Assembly: GCA_964059195.1 (NCBI GenBank)
Contig: CAXKWD010000007.1
Coordinates: 155,109,269-155,173,268 of the forward strand
DNA from: Ectobius pallidus
Taxonomy: Eukaryota; Arthropoda; Insecta; Blattodea; Ectobiidae
Direction: 5' to 3'
DNA length: 64,000 bases
The notes under the pieces are model-generated. The model saw nothing but the letters and a program-made list of their open reading frames with translations. It did not search any database and was not told where the DNA came from. This document shows, piece after piece, positions 7,601 to 17,576 of the stretch; within the stretch, counting starts at the first letter, position 1; every line of letters starts with the position of its first letter. Position numbers and translations under genes: made by a program.

Positions 7601-7720
7601 TATATCGGCCGGTTTCGCGACCTGTTGGCGTCGTGGGCCCGGCCTGACTTTTTTCGTGAAATCGGCTTGTCGCGAAGGACGCTTGGCAATGTTCCCGGAT
7701 TTGCATTGTGCTATATAAAC
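7601..7720 (+). repeat. Terminal repeat, inner, unit 2
   Basis: Matches 1481-1600 except for two adjacent bases near 7705 (CAT versus CTC). It is complete, unlike its partner at 7479-7576. Confidence 0.85.
7712..7718 (+). promoter_or_regulatory. TATA box of PolB promoter, unit 2
   Basis: TATATAA, 43 bp (start to start) before the ATG at 7755. Mirror of 7481-7487. Confidence 0.7.
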
Positions 7721-7754
7721 CGATGCAGTTGTTGTAAAATGCATAGTCGCAAAA

Positions 7755-10700
7755 ATGGCTCACGTATTGAGGTCAGATACTCAACCAGCTGCAGGCTACT
7801 GGACCACCACCTCCTACGACGATGCAGTGAACTTTATTTTGGCATTTTTAGAAATTGAAAAAACTATAAAATTAGTAATCCACACATCGGCTTTATTCAT
7901 CAGGGACGGCGAAGAGATCCTCCTGCACATTCCGGTCTCCGTCAGTACGCTGTTGGACATTGACGAACTTCAAATCCAAGACTTTTTCGGGGAGGTGTTC
8001 GAAAAGCTTACCGACCCCGACGAATATCCAGATGCAGCGGGGTCAGGCATGGCATTTATCAGCATTGACCGGTGGTGGTTCAAGATTGCACCGTGCCAGC
8101 CCAACAATACTGCGGTCCCGACATCGAGAAACGTCCTGACTTCGGAATATGAGGTGATGGATGTGGACGAAGTAGACGGCGGCGTCACCGACGTCGTAAT
8201 TACAAAGACCTCCGACACGCTGATTGGGTGCATTGCTCTTCACCATACCAGAAGACCCGGGGACAACCTCAACCAGCGTCGGAGGAAGGTGCGTGCATGG
8301 TTACGACGGGAGGCGACGCCGCACGAAAAGAATGCAGCTCGCGTCCACATCTCCGAGCTACCGGCCTGGCATAAGACGGCAGCGAGATTCAATCTTCGCA
8401 TCTTCAATGACAGAGGTAATGTTCTGTATCAAAAACGGTGCGATCCCGGTAACAGGGAATATATAAATCTGTATTATTGCGGAATTCGCAAATACAAATT
8501 AATAATAAAATTGGATGCCTTTTTAAATGATAGGACCCGCGAAGTCCGGCATTTTTGCGAACATTGTCTTAAGTATCATGTCCCCAATAAATGCGAAGTG
8601 GAGGTTGTATCAATAGGGCCAGACGAGGACAACACTGTACGCCCTCGGGCCAAACCAGACTGCATGCATGGGCTTGTTTGTTATGCAGACTTTGAATCGT
8701 ACATAGAACGAGACCAGCAGCAACACATCCCGTCCGGGTACGGTTGGGTCGCGGTATACAATGGTGAGATAGTTAAGGAGGGTCTGCAATCGCTTAATGA
8801 TTGTAACGACGTGGCCGAAGCTTTCATTGAGGATATCATCGGCTATGTTTACGATTGGTCATGCGCTTTTGGCATTGAAACACCGAAATGCGGAATCTGT
8901 GGCGTTAAATTGAACGCGACGGACGAACGCATTTCGGGTCGGAAAAATTACATAGACGGCCGTCCCGGCTCATATCACATAAGATGTTGGTTGGTGCCCG
9001 AAAATACGTGCCCAATATATTTTCATAATTTTCGAGGCTACGACAGTCATCACATAATAAGGAATTTAATCCACCGGTTCGGTACCGACGTTAAAATTTC
9101 CGGTAAAAATTTTGAAAAGTTCGACGTTGTAAGCGTCGATAACGTGAGGAACCGGGTTCGATTCCTGGATACTTATAACTACCTAAGCTCCTCACTGGCA
9201 CAATTAACCACAACGGTTACGGATTTTAAATACGCACCATCCGACGCTAAGGAAAAAGCTCCATTCCCTTACGAATGGTTTGACAGTAAAATTAAATTAA
9301 ACCACCCCCTACCTAACACCGATGATGCTTGGTACTCCCATTTACATGATGCAATGCAAGATAAAAACCGCGCTATGTCGATATGGCAAGAAAAGGGGTT
9401 TGCTAAATTTGAAGATTACCATAACTATTACCTTCGGCTGGACGTGTTGTTGCTGGCAGACATATTCGAACTCTTTCGAAAAAACGCATATTCTGCATAC
9501 CGAACAGATCCCGTGTATTTCCAGGGTGCGCCGGCATTTACCTGGCAACTGGCCCTGAAGCACAGCCCCACAAATTTCAAAGTCGTAAGAGAAAAATTCT
9601 TATACACTTTAATTCAAAATCAGATCCGGGGCGGGGTTTCTCAGTGCATAAGACGTTATGCCAAGGTCGAGAACGTCGAGACAGATCATATATTGTATCT
9701 CGATGTGAATGCATTATATGCGAAAGTGATGCTGGGCAGTCTGCCTTGCGAACTGGTTTGCAACAGACCTGACCTACCTCCAGACTTCGAAAGCTGGTCG
9801 CCCACCGACAAGCATTGCTTCCTGGCCTTAGTGGACATAACCTATCCCAATGAACTGCACGATCGCGACGTCGAGTTCCCACTCGCCCCTCACCATTACG
9901 ATAACAGATTATGTACGACCTTTTTACCAAAGAATCGGTATCTATTGCATAGCGAAAATTTAAAATATTACATACAGATGGGCTTGAAAGTGGAAAAGGT
10001 TCACAACGTGTGGATCTTCGAACAAGCGCCCATACTGCACGATTATGTGCAGGGTAATGTAAGCAATAGACAGGTCCACAGAGATAACAAGCCCTTGTCC
10101 AACACCTATAAGCTAATGAATAATAGTCTCTTCGGCAAGACTGTCGAAAATACCTTCCGATATAAGAAATTTGTTGTTAAAAAAGCGACCGAGGCAGGTA
10201 TGCACGGTCGTCGCAATGCTTTTCTCGCACAGGTAAATAATTTCCTCGAAGTGGACGGGCATTTTCTGTGCGAACTTAACAATACAAAGGTGCTCCTGAA
10301 CAAACCGGTACAGATCGGGTTTACCATTTTGGAACTGGCTAAACTAGAGGTGTACCGGTTTTATTATAGTCTGAAGACCAAATTTGGTGACAAGTTAAAT
10401 CTGTTGTACCACGATACCGATTCTCTTATTATGCATTTTCACAATTGCGAAACCCACCCTCTAAAAACAATGGCCTCCGAGCCGGACTTGTTGCGTTACC
10501 TTGATTTTGAAAAGGCTCCAGACGATTACGTAATTCGCACCAAAGATACAGATAAAGTGCCTGGTTTGTGGGCGGACGAAACCGGTCACAGACAGATACT
10601 GGAGTTTGTAGGCCTCAGAGCCAAGACTTATGCCCTACGGTTCGATGACGGCGATTCCTTGATGAAAAACAAAGGAATCACCGAAACCGCAATCGTAGAT

Positions 10701-10919
10701 GCGAGTCGAGGTCGTATAACCTTTGACGACTACAAACGGTGTTTGTTTGAGAACCAATCGCTGTATGTACAGCAGTATCTTATCCGCTCACAAAACCACA
10801 CCCTGTATAGCGTTCGCCAACGCAAGTTGGCGCTTGTTTCGGAGGATAGAAAACGGCAAGTGATGGAGGATAGGATCGGAACATTACCTCATGGTTACGA
10901 AGGACAGAAGTACAAATAA
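7755..10919 (+). CDS. Protein-primed family B DNA polymerase (bidnavirus/Polinton type), unit 2
   Basis: 1054 residues, no stops or frameshifts. Same domain order and intact exonuclease and polymerase motifs as the copy at 4280-7444: Exo I DFE at 312-314, Exo II FHN at 423-425, motif A D650, motif B from K786, motif C YHDTDS 885-890, KxY 957-959. I found five differences: residues 340 (V for I), 363 (G for N), 474 (Y for F), 600 (A for V) and 741 (Q for R), none in a catalytic motif. Transcribed rightward from the inner terminal repeat and convergent with the unit 2 capsid gene. AATAAA overlaps the stop at 10915-10920. Confidence 0.95.
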   Translation: MAHVLRSDTQPAAGYWTTTSYDDAVNFILAFLEIEKTIKLVIHTSALFIRDGEEILLHIPVSVSTLLDIDELQIQDFFGEVFEKLTDPDEYPDAAGSGMAFISIDRWWFKIAPCQPNNTAVPTSRNVLTSEYEVMDVDEVDGGVTDVVITKTSDTLIGCIALHHTRRPGDNLNQRRRKVRAWLRREATPHEKNAARVHISELPAWHKTAARFNLRIFNDRGNVLYQKRCDPGNREYINLYYCGIRKYKLIIKLDAFLNDRTREVRHFCEHCLKYHVPNKCEVEVVSIGPDEDNTVRPRAKPDCMHGLVCYADFESYIERDQQQHIPSGYGWVAVYNGEIVKEGLQSLNDCNDVAEAFIEDIIGYVYDWSCAFGIETPKCGICGVKLNATDERISGRKNYIDGRPGSYHIRCWLVPENTCPIYFHNFRGYDSHHIIRNLIHRFGTDVKISGKNFEKFDVVSVDNVRNRVRFLDTYNYLSSSLAQLTTTVTDFKYAPSDAKEKAPFPYEWFDSKIKLNHPLPNTDDAWYSHLHDAMQDKNRAMSIWQEKGFAKFEDYHNYYLRLDVLLLADIFELFRKNAYSAYRTDPVYFQGAPAFTWQLALKHSPTNFKVVREKFLYTLIQNQIRGGVSQCIRRYAKVENVETDHILYLDVNALYAKVMLGSLPCELVCNRPDLPPDFESWSPTDKHCFLALVDITYPNELHDRDVEFPLAPHHYDNRLCTTFLPKNRYLLHSENLKYYIQMGLKVEKVHNVWIFEQAPILHDYVQGNVSNRQVHRDNKPLSNTYKLMNNSLFGKTVENTFRYKKFVVKKATEAGMHGRRNAFLAQVNNFLEVDGHFLCELNNTKVLLNKPVQIGFTILELAKLEVYRFYYSLKTKFGDKLNLLYHDTDSLIMHFHNCETHPLKTMASEPDLLRYLDFEKAPDDYVIRTKDTDKVPGLWADETGHRQILEFVGLRAKTYALRFDDGDSLMKNKGITETAIVDASRGRITFDDYKRCLFENQSLYVQQYLIRSQNHTLYSVRQRKLALVSEDRKRQVMEDRIGTLPHGYEGQKYK

Positions 10920-10973
10920 ATAACAAACATGGTTATGTACATATGAAAGCTTTATTACACAATAAAATACAAA
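10915..10973. terminator. Convergent polyadenylation region, unit 2
   Basis: Plus-strand AATAAA at 10915-10920 and 10961-10966 serve PolB. Minus-strand AATAAA (TTTATT at 10951-10956) serves the capsid transcript. The TTTA run is 12 bp shorter than in unit 1. Confidence 0.7.
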
Positions 10974-12362
10974 TTATGTTAAAAATGGTAGTGTTGTTTT
11001 GGCATTATTGTAATCCTGAACTCCTGACCTCAAACATCCCCGTGCGCGCATATGCGCCATTTCCAAGGGGGCCATAGCAGAAATTTCCTCATCACGAAAT
11101 ATAAATGATACCTGGAAACTCTGTTCCACCATACAAGATGCCCGTTGTTTCATCAGTGTTCCATTAGATTTATGTATTGGAACCATGGTGAAAAAATGGT
11201 GTTGTATGGGATTGTATTTTGCCTGGAGCCATTGATCGCCCAATGCGGCGTTTTTACGATACATTTTAGGATTAAACGTGCTTGGCCATGGCGTAAAGCC
11301 CACTTTCCACAGCGTTTGACTGGTGGTTTTTTCTGTGCCTTTTACCATAAAATACGAAAAAGGAGAGGGTGTAAACCCGTCCGGGGTATCGGGATACAGG
11401 ACATCTCCCTCTATGTTGGTCTCCACGTCGTACTCTATTACGTCGGAGGCACCCACAATTTCAATCTTATCCAAATTCCTACATTTCGATATGGCCCTCT
11501 TATCAATAGACCAGGTACTTTCTACTTTAGTAGAATCCCCTTTTTCGTCTACTATGCCGTAGGCATAGGATAGACTCTCCCATTTAAGATCCTCGGCGGT
11601 GTTAGCAGCCGCCAACAGTTCATAATGTTGGGATTCCAGAGCATTTAAAACATACCCCTCATACATTTTATTTCTATTCACGAGATTACCGTGAATATTA
11701 GTGCTTATGCCATATATGCTAACGGTTTCGAAATCGTCAGTGTTAGGCAATTTCACCATTTGATTTCGTCTGTTATGTCCCACCAAATCACCGTATTTTA
11801 TTGCTGCTATCTCATTTTTATTGGATAACGTATAACCAGTAGTTACAAAGTTCTTTGGCATGTAGTGAATGATCTTACTTTGTTGTACAAAGGAAGACAT
11901 TTCTGTTGGCGTGTTTGCCCTCACCTGCATTTCGTCTGTAAGTATGATGAAATTGCTAAGCTTAACATGAGGTTTGTGTATACGATATCCCAGACAACAC
12001 GGGAGCACTTGTTTTATCACTTTCAACATCTCATCGTCCAGCACGGGGTACAGCGCAATGGTGATGGGCAGTGTACTTAGGGAAGTGTCTATTTCCTCCC
12101 ACGATCTCTGTATAAATGTGAATGTCACATGTTTATACGGTAGAGGTCGCGGCACAGGTGACACGCTCTCCCCTGGTGGTATTCCATGTTGTCCTGAATT
12201 TCCCGTTCCACCGCTGCTGCCTGCAACGGCTCGTATCGCTCGAGGACTGTCCACGACGTCCTCTTCATCCTCTTCGGAATGCCATGTAGGGGGTGGTGTT
12301 TCTATGGGGTTGCTCATTGTCCGCGCCCTCTTACGGGACATGGTGCCACCACTACGTAACAT
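10974..12362 (-). CDS. Bidnavirus/parvovirus-like capsid protein candidate, unit 2
   Basis: 462 residues from the ATG at 12362, which again overlaps the helicase stop as TAATG. Differs from the unit 1 copy at a single visible residue (E for D in the N-terminal tail). Basic then acidic then Gly/Ser-rich N terminus, followed by a beta-rich body. VP identity is inferred from synteny with VD1; no sequence signature proves it. Confidence 0.7.
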   Translation of the reverse strand: MLRSGGTMSRKRARTMSNPIETPPPTWHSEEDEEDVVDSPRAIRAVAGSSGGTGNSGQHGIPPGESVSPVPRPLPYKHVTFTFIQRSWEEIDTSLSTLPITIALYPVLDDEMLKVIKQVLPCCLGYRIHKPHVKLSNFIILTDEMQVRANTPTEMSSFVQQSKIIHYMPKNFVTTGYTLSNKNEIAAIKYGDLVGHNRRNQMVKLPNTDDFETVSIYGISTNIHGNLVNRNKMYEGYVLNALESQHYELLAAANTAEDLKWESLSYAYGIVDEKGDSTKVESTWSIDKRAISKCRNLDKIEIVGASDVIEYDVETNIEGDVLYPDTPDGFTPSPFSYFMVKGTEKTTSQTLWKVGFTPWPSTFNPKMYRKNAALGDQWLQAKYNPIQHHFFTMVPIHKSNGTLMKQRASCMVEQSFQVSFIFRDEEISAMAPLEMAHMRARGCLRSGVQDYNNAKTTLPFLT

Positions 12363-13123
12363 TATATGTCCCTGTAGATAAACAAAACCCAATCAGCAAA
12401 CTGTTCTGGCGTAATATACACAGAAGGGGTGAAGGGTTCACGGAGTTCATACACAATTAGTCTATTACGTAGTGCTTCCTCGTCTCTAGGACTCAAATAT
12501 CCTTTACCTAGTTTCTCGTGATTGCCGGTCATTATGACAGGGGTGCGGAACAGGTCCTGTTTATTCATGTATTTTTTGCCTACTTGTAAAGCGGCTCCAG
12601 CCAAAATATTTTTCATATCGTCGCACGTCGCCTCTGTTACAAATGGTTCCTCCAACAATATCAAGGATTTATTTAGGAAATTTTCGTAAGTGAATTCGGA
12701 CATGCTATTTGCACATGAGGCATAACCCGTCACAAAATGTGACGCAATAGACTGGGCTATAAAACTCTTTCCTGCATTGGATGGTCCGAGGAGGAAGAGG
12801 CAATTGATCTTCGTTTCCTTACCATTAAGTATTTTCTCAAGGTCGCTAACAAAACGAGTAGGAACAATATGATTTCTAATAAACAGTTCACTAATTGCAT
12901 TTCTGCTGTGGCTGGTCCCATTTTTAGCACAATCTAATAAATAACCAAACCTGTCTTCTCTTTCTAATTGAAGTCTACGCTTAATGTAACTGGATATGGA
13001 GATATTGATATTATTAGTCAACAAAGAGTTACTCTGGTATTTATTTAAAACAGAATCCCATTCTACAGGTGTACAACGATCGAGCAACGCCGTGTAAGAC
13101 GTTGCCCTATATTTATTTATCAA
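12362..13123 (-). CDS. NS1-like superfamily 3 helicase, unit 2
   Basis: 253 residues from a TTG codon; the frame is open up to about 13282 without an ATG. Walker A GPSNAGKS (113-120), Walker B (154-159) and motif C (195-203) are intact. The single difference from unit 1 is R for K at residue 6. The shared absence of an AUG in both arms shows it is a property of the virus, not a decay mutation. Confidence 0.85.
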   Translation of the reverse strand: MINKYRATSYTALLDRCTPVEWDSVLNKYQSNSLLTNNINISISSYIKRRLQLEREDRFGYLLDCAKNGTSHSRNAISELFIRNHIVPTRFVSDLEKILNGKETKINCLFLLGPSNAGKSFIAQSIASHFVTGYASCANSMSEFTYENFLNKSLILLEEPFVTEATCDDMKNILAGAALQVGKKYMNKQDLFRTPVIMTGNHEKLGKGYLSPRDEEALRNRLIVYELREPFTPSVYITPEQFADWVLFIYRDI

Positions 13124-13559
13124 ATGACTTAAAAGATCTGAACCTTTTTGGGGTGCCGAGACGAAATCCCCTGACGTCCTCCTCTGCGAAGGCCGTACTG
13201 CTTCCGGGACCGTGCTGGGTGTTACTGCTGCCAGGTTGATGCCTCTCCGGAGAATTGGTGGGATATACTCTGCGTTTGGAGATCAGCTCCAGAAATCGTC
13301 GTGACTGGTCCTCGGAGTGGTGCGGGCTGACGGGTACCACTCGAAGCAGGTCCTGGTACTCCCCAAACTTCTCCAAAAGATTCTCCAATTTAATGGAGTA
13401 CGTTAGGCGTAAAACAATGGAGTCGTTGTCTCGACGTTCGAACTTGGCGTTTCCGGATACGAATATGCCCGTCAATAGGATGTAGAGGTCCTCCGTGGGC
13501 AATTCGGTGGTATCCGTCGATTGAACTAGCCAGGCAGATGGTGTTGATAGCGCCGACAT
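13113..13559 (-). CDS. Bidnavirus-like small non-structural ORF, unit 2
   Basis: 148 residues from the ATG at 13559, just downstream of the TATA box at 13592-13598. Identical to the unit 1 copy except for an inserted Asn codon (RRDNDS instead of RRDDS). Function unknown. The C-terminal part is Ser/Pro/Gly/Arg-rich and likely disordered. Confidence 0.65.
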   Translation of the reverse strand: MSALSTPSAWLVQSTDTTELPTEDLYILLTGIFVSGNAKFERRDNDSIVLRLTYSIKLENLLEKFGEYQDLLRVVPVSPHHSEDQSRRFLELISKRRVYPTNSPERHQPGSSNTQHGPGSSTAFAEEDVRGFRLGTPKRFRSFKSFDK

Positions 13560-13589
13560 GACAATGTATCGGAAAGTGAAAATTTTCTC

Positions 13590-13709
13590 GTTTATATAGC
13601 ACAGAGCAAATCCGGGAACATTGCCAAGCGTCCTTCGCGACAAGCCGATTTCACGAAAAAAGTCAGGCCGGGCCCACGACGCCAACAGGTCGCGAAACCG
13701 GCCGATATA
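13590..13709 (-). repeat. Terminal repeat, outer right (unit 2)
   Basis: Exact inverse of the repeat at 1481-1600, including the CTC variant shared only by the two outer repeats. Inverted identity ends at 13709. Flanking TATTTAA at 13711-13717 is also found at 1460-1466, a possible target duplication. Confidence 0.85.
13592..13598 (-). promoter_or_regulatory. TATA box of the right NS/capsid promoter
   Basis: TATATAA on the minus strand, mirror of 1592-1598, just ahead of the ATG at 13559. Confidence 0.7.
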
Positions 13710-13719
13710 TTATTTAATC

Positions 13720-13850
13720 GCTACTCCGGTAACGGCCAACCGATTTGGTCCAAAATCAATAGGGTTCTTCCTATGGACTGTATAAGTGTGTATAGTAAGT
13801 TTATTGAAAATCTGATAAAGCGCAATTTCCTCAAACCCCCCGAAGACATT
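13720..13850 (-). repeat. Fragment of the dispersed tandem-repeat family
   Basis: Contains, in reverse, the words of the tandem array at 21900-22690 (accgatttggtccaaaatca, then a stretch ending in a TTTATCAGATTTTCAATAAAC-like block). Related pieces lie at 18740-18900 and 63190-63300. It abuts the right end of the viral element, so the virus may have landed in this repeat. Confidence 0.55.
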
Positions 13851-13896
13851 TAACTCAAAACAAGTTTGGATACGGCTTTTCATTCTCGAGCTATGC

Positions 13897-13897
<1 letters not shown>

Positions 13898-13959
<62 letters not shown>

Positions 13960-13962
13960 TTA
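13898..13962. repeat. (TAA)n microsatellite
   Basis: About 21 uninterrupted ATA/TAA units. Confidence 0.95.
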
Positions 13963-15439
13963 TTAACGTTGAGCTTACAAAGCTATAGACAACGTCAAGA
14001 AATACAGGAATAATTATTTTTTTTAAATTGACACACACGCAGACATTTTTCAACCTCAAAACGTGTATTTATGCTGGAAACTCTACATCGAATTCCAGGG
14101 TCGAACACAATAATTTCTGTTCTTATAGTACCTACAGTACGAATAGAGAAATCTAAAAAAATCTGATTTGAAATTCACATAACTTCTCTGCTAAAATAAA
14201 AATTAGCCTCTTAGTATAATATAATTATTTTCTATTGCATTCTCTTCATGCAAATTGGTTGAAACAATTAAGATAATGTTGTTATTACATCACATCGCAT
14301 CCCCGAAGGATACATAATCCGAATAAAATCGAATTAATGTACTGTCGTAACTTTCTTTACTTTAAGCAGGGCCAATATATTTTTCTCACTTCACACATCG
14401 ATATAGAACAAGAGGCCATATTGCAAAGAGCACGTATTCAGAGTGGGTAGCTTATAACTACCCTTCAGATAATTTTTTCGAAAAAATGTTTCAAATAAAA
14501 GTTTTAGCTCTTAGTATAAGATCCCACGTGTAAAATTTAAACAGAATCGTAAGAGCTGTATTCGAGAAAATCGCCACAGACGAAATTTTCTTCATGTAAA
14601 GTCCCCTTAAAAATAAAAGAAACTTGTTGCCAATGTTCGTGTCTCATCCTCAGAAGGTGCCTTACCCAAATTTAAAAAAAAAAAAAAAAAAAAGAAGTTT
14701 TCATACGATTTTCCGTTCTGGAGCTAAACTGTTCACAGACACACATACACACAGATACACATATACACAGACAGACATGTTTGCGAAAATAGTATTTTTG
14801 GATTCAGAGGACCTCAAAACGTATTTATGTTAAAAACTGAACTTCGAATTTGGGGGTGGAAAACAGTACTTTTTCCACTTATGGTACCGGCACAGGAAGT
14901 AAAAGATTGAACTTCACTTTTATTATTGTTAGTGCTGAAATTTGTATGTCTCCTATTGCGGATTTCCACAAATTTGGCAGCATTGCTTTGCTTATCTTAC
15001 AAACTGCATGAATGAGGTTATGTACACTGTGTTTATAAATACTACTTGTTTATGGCTGATGGTATTATAACTTATCTTGCAGTGTACCACATGAACAGAT
15101 TGACTTACCTGTTAGCGCCGCTCACTCTCTCACAACTGAATCACACTGCTATTATCTTGAGATGTAACCGTGACTCGAGAAACTGGTTTGGAGCATCACA
15201 GTGACGCAGCTGATTTTTGGGATCCCTCGCAATCATTAAGCTCTCGCTGAAATCGTCTAACGCCATCCTATGATGCATTCAAGGCCGTGGAAAGAAAGCA
15301 AGGGCCCCAGGGAAAAATTTTCCCGGACCCCCGTCAAATATTAAATTCACTACCCAACTCGCCCTTTAGGATTATGTAATGATATTACATAATTATTAAG
15401 TGCCAGAATGGTACCGGTACTTTATGAGATTGTCTGGTA
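13963..15439. other. Non-coding repeat-rich stretch
   Basis: No credible gene. A block near 14050-14135 (cctcaaaacgtgtatttatg and onward) recurs diverged at 14810-14885, so an old duplication is present. There is an A tract at about 14672-14691 and a CA/AG-rich run at 14735-14780. The rest is unrecognised. Confidence 0.5.
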
Positions 15440-16144
15440 GACAGGACCAGAGGCGCCAACTTATATGGGCCCGTGGGGCTGAAGCCCACCCAATAATTTG
15501 CCGTAGGCCTATTTTGTTAAATTATTTATTACCATTACTAAAATATGTTTTCTTGTTGAATCGCTGGAAAGCTAAAATCAGGCTATTGTTGACATAACAA
15601 TACTACCTCCTCTTGTTACAATTCACTCACGATTGTCTGAAGTCGTTTCTCAGTTCAGTAAATTTTTACGTCTTAATCTGTTATTGCTTGAGAGGCGATG
15701 GGCTTACCACTTGCCCCTCTGCTCTCTCTCTCGGAAAATAAGCGTAACAAAATTAATATAGGTAATGAAACCTCCACAAGTGGGGGGTTCATAGGGGGTT
15801 ACAGTCAATCTGTTAACGCAGTTTCCACATCCACCACCATATTTTTATGCTTTTTATGCATTCATAAAAAAAACTTAATCACATTGCTTTTCAAAATATA
15901 TATAGGCTAAGGAGAGTGCGGAAAAGTTAAATTCAGAAGTTAGATTATGCTTGTGGTGAATTTAATGGGCAAAGCAAGGAATTGTGATACAAGACAAAGA
16001 GTGTGGAGTACAAGACAATTATTACAAAGTTTGTCTTCAGAAACAATGAAATCATTTCATGTAGGCCTACAGTACTATATTTATACCATAGTCATATCAA
16101 TATTTTATAAGTCTACTAGCAGGTGGCAGCTATAATTAATTTAA

Positions 16145-16325
16145 AAAAAATTAAGAGCAAAACAAATAAAACACGTTTATTAACACTTACACACGAATCA
16201 TTCTAAACTAAACGATTAATAATTATAATGAAACGGCTAAAAATCCGGCTTTGGAGTGCATTCCACGATAACTAAATGATTTAAATAAAACATCTAGTAA
16301 GTAAATAATCGCGGGCATCTGCTAG
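16145..16325 (+). mobile_element. Helitron-like 3' fragment (family B)
   Basis: Ends ATCGCGGGCATCTGCTAG followed by T, resembling the hairpin plus CTAG end of the family B elements elsewhere in the window. The stem is partly lost. Confidence 0.45.
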
Positions 16326-16900
16326 TCTGTTTTATGAAACCCGGAGGAGCATTGGCGCGGTTACAGCACGCCGTTTAACCCTATTCTGTACTAACTTCAT
16401 CCAACCATCCCTCGCAAGTCCTACTTCCCTTAAATCTATTCTACTATTGTCCTCCCACCTACGCCTAGGTCTTCCCAGTGGTATTTTCCCTTCAGACCTC
16501 AATTCAAGATAGTTTTAGGATAGGCCTAAGTCTTTCCTTCCCCATGTCCAGCCCATTTCATCTTCAGTGATTTAATTACCTTTATTATATTCCGTGAAGA
16601 CTACAAGTTATAAAGATCGTCATTATGCACGTTTCTCCAGTCCCAGTTTTCATCTCTCTAAGGTCTCAATATTTTTCTGAACGCCTTGTTTTCAAACATT
16701 CTCGGATTATATTCTTCCCGAAGAGTAAGGGAGCATGTCTCACATCCATATAAAGTTCCAGGCCTCTTTCTTGTATTATTTACACGTTCTCTATTAATTT
16801 TAATTTGAGTTTTACATTTAATTAAATTATTCACGGTTCTTTTTTCTAGTTCTAGGTGAATTTGTAAATTTCTGTTATTTTGTAAACTAAACATAATTTT
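16326..16900 (-). mobile_element. 3' end of a non-LTR retrotransposon
   Basis: The reverse strand encodes broken pieces ending GCETCSLTLREEYNPRMFENKAFRKIL, similar to the post-RT region of the elements at 54234-54895 and 58690-59750. The 3' UTR shares the motif ttttatggaacccggaggtt with those copies. Frame is disrupted. Confidence 0.6.
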
Positions 16901-17576
16901 TCTTAATAATTACTTACCATAATATTATTGGCTGTTAATGGTATTTATTTACAATTAATACTGAACGGCACCCACACAAGGGCAAAACTCATTTGGGTGT
17001 TAAACTTAAATTCTGTATTTTGTGTATCATATATTCGAATAAAGTAATTAGAATGCAGTACACGGTTTATCTGCAATGGTTTGTTTAAACAGGCTAGGGG
17101 CACCAGGTGAACAGATAACTCATACAAAGACGATTCGAATATATGTATATATATATAACTTCTAGGCATATGAAACATTTTAAAAGTTAAAGATCAGTCT
17201 TCCTCAGAATTACGTATTTCGGAAAAGTAACAAGAAGAACTCAATTACAGCCATGTATTTTCAGTATTGCTTTAGCAATAGTATAACGACTGGTTGATTT
17301 ATATATTATTTCGGAGAATTTCGTTCGCGAGTTTTTTTAGTATTATTATTCTGTAGGTAATTTATTGTTTAAGCAAAGAAAGTTCTACGTTACCAAACAT
17401 AATGTAACAATTCCCACCACATAACATAATACTTAAATATCTGGAACCGTATCAATAGGCCTGTAATTAACACAGAATTCCAATGAGTGTGTTGTGAAAT
17501 GAGACGTTTAGAACAGAATGAATTCGTAAGCTTTCCCATGCTCTTCCTATACTGTATTTTATGTGTCTTACATTTC

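Larger units (their letters stand above)
1481..13709. mobile_element. Endogenous bidnavirus-like genome integrated as an inverted dimer
   Basis: Two about 6.1-kb units lie in opposite orientation, mirror-symmetric about position 7599.5; the first spans about 1473/1481-7600 and the second 7601-13709. Each unit carries a 120-bp terminal repeat, a small ORF, an SF3 helicase, a capsid-like ORF, a convergent protein-primed PolB gene and a second terminal repeat. This order, with PolB on the opposite strand, matches segment VD1 of the Bidnaviridae (established family knowledge). Outer boundaries are where the inverted identity stops: TATATCGGCC at 1481 and its complement ending at 13709. Arms differ by a 3-bp insertion in the small ORF, 12 bp of TTTA repeat near 4270, and scattered substitutions. 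There is no integrase, retroviral gene or Polinton gene set. Flanks on both sides look like host repeats, which argues for integration over an episome. Confidence 0.88.

Noticed and set aside
1481..13709. A Polinton/Maverick or a virophage
   Set aside because: PolB fits, but there is no retroviral-type integrase, packaging ATPase, protease or double-jelly-roll set, each unit is only about 6 kb, and a parvovirus-type SF3 helicase is present.
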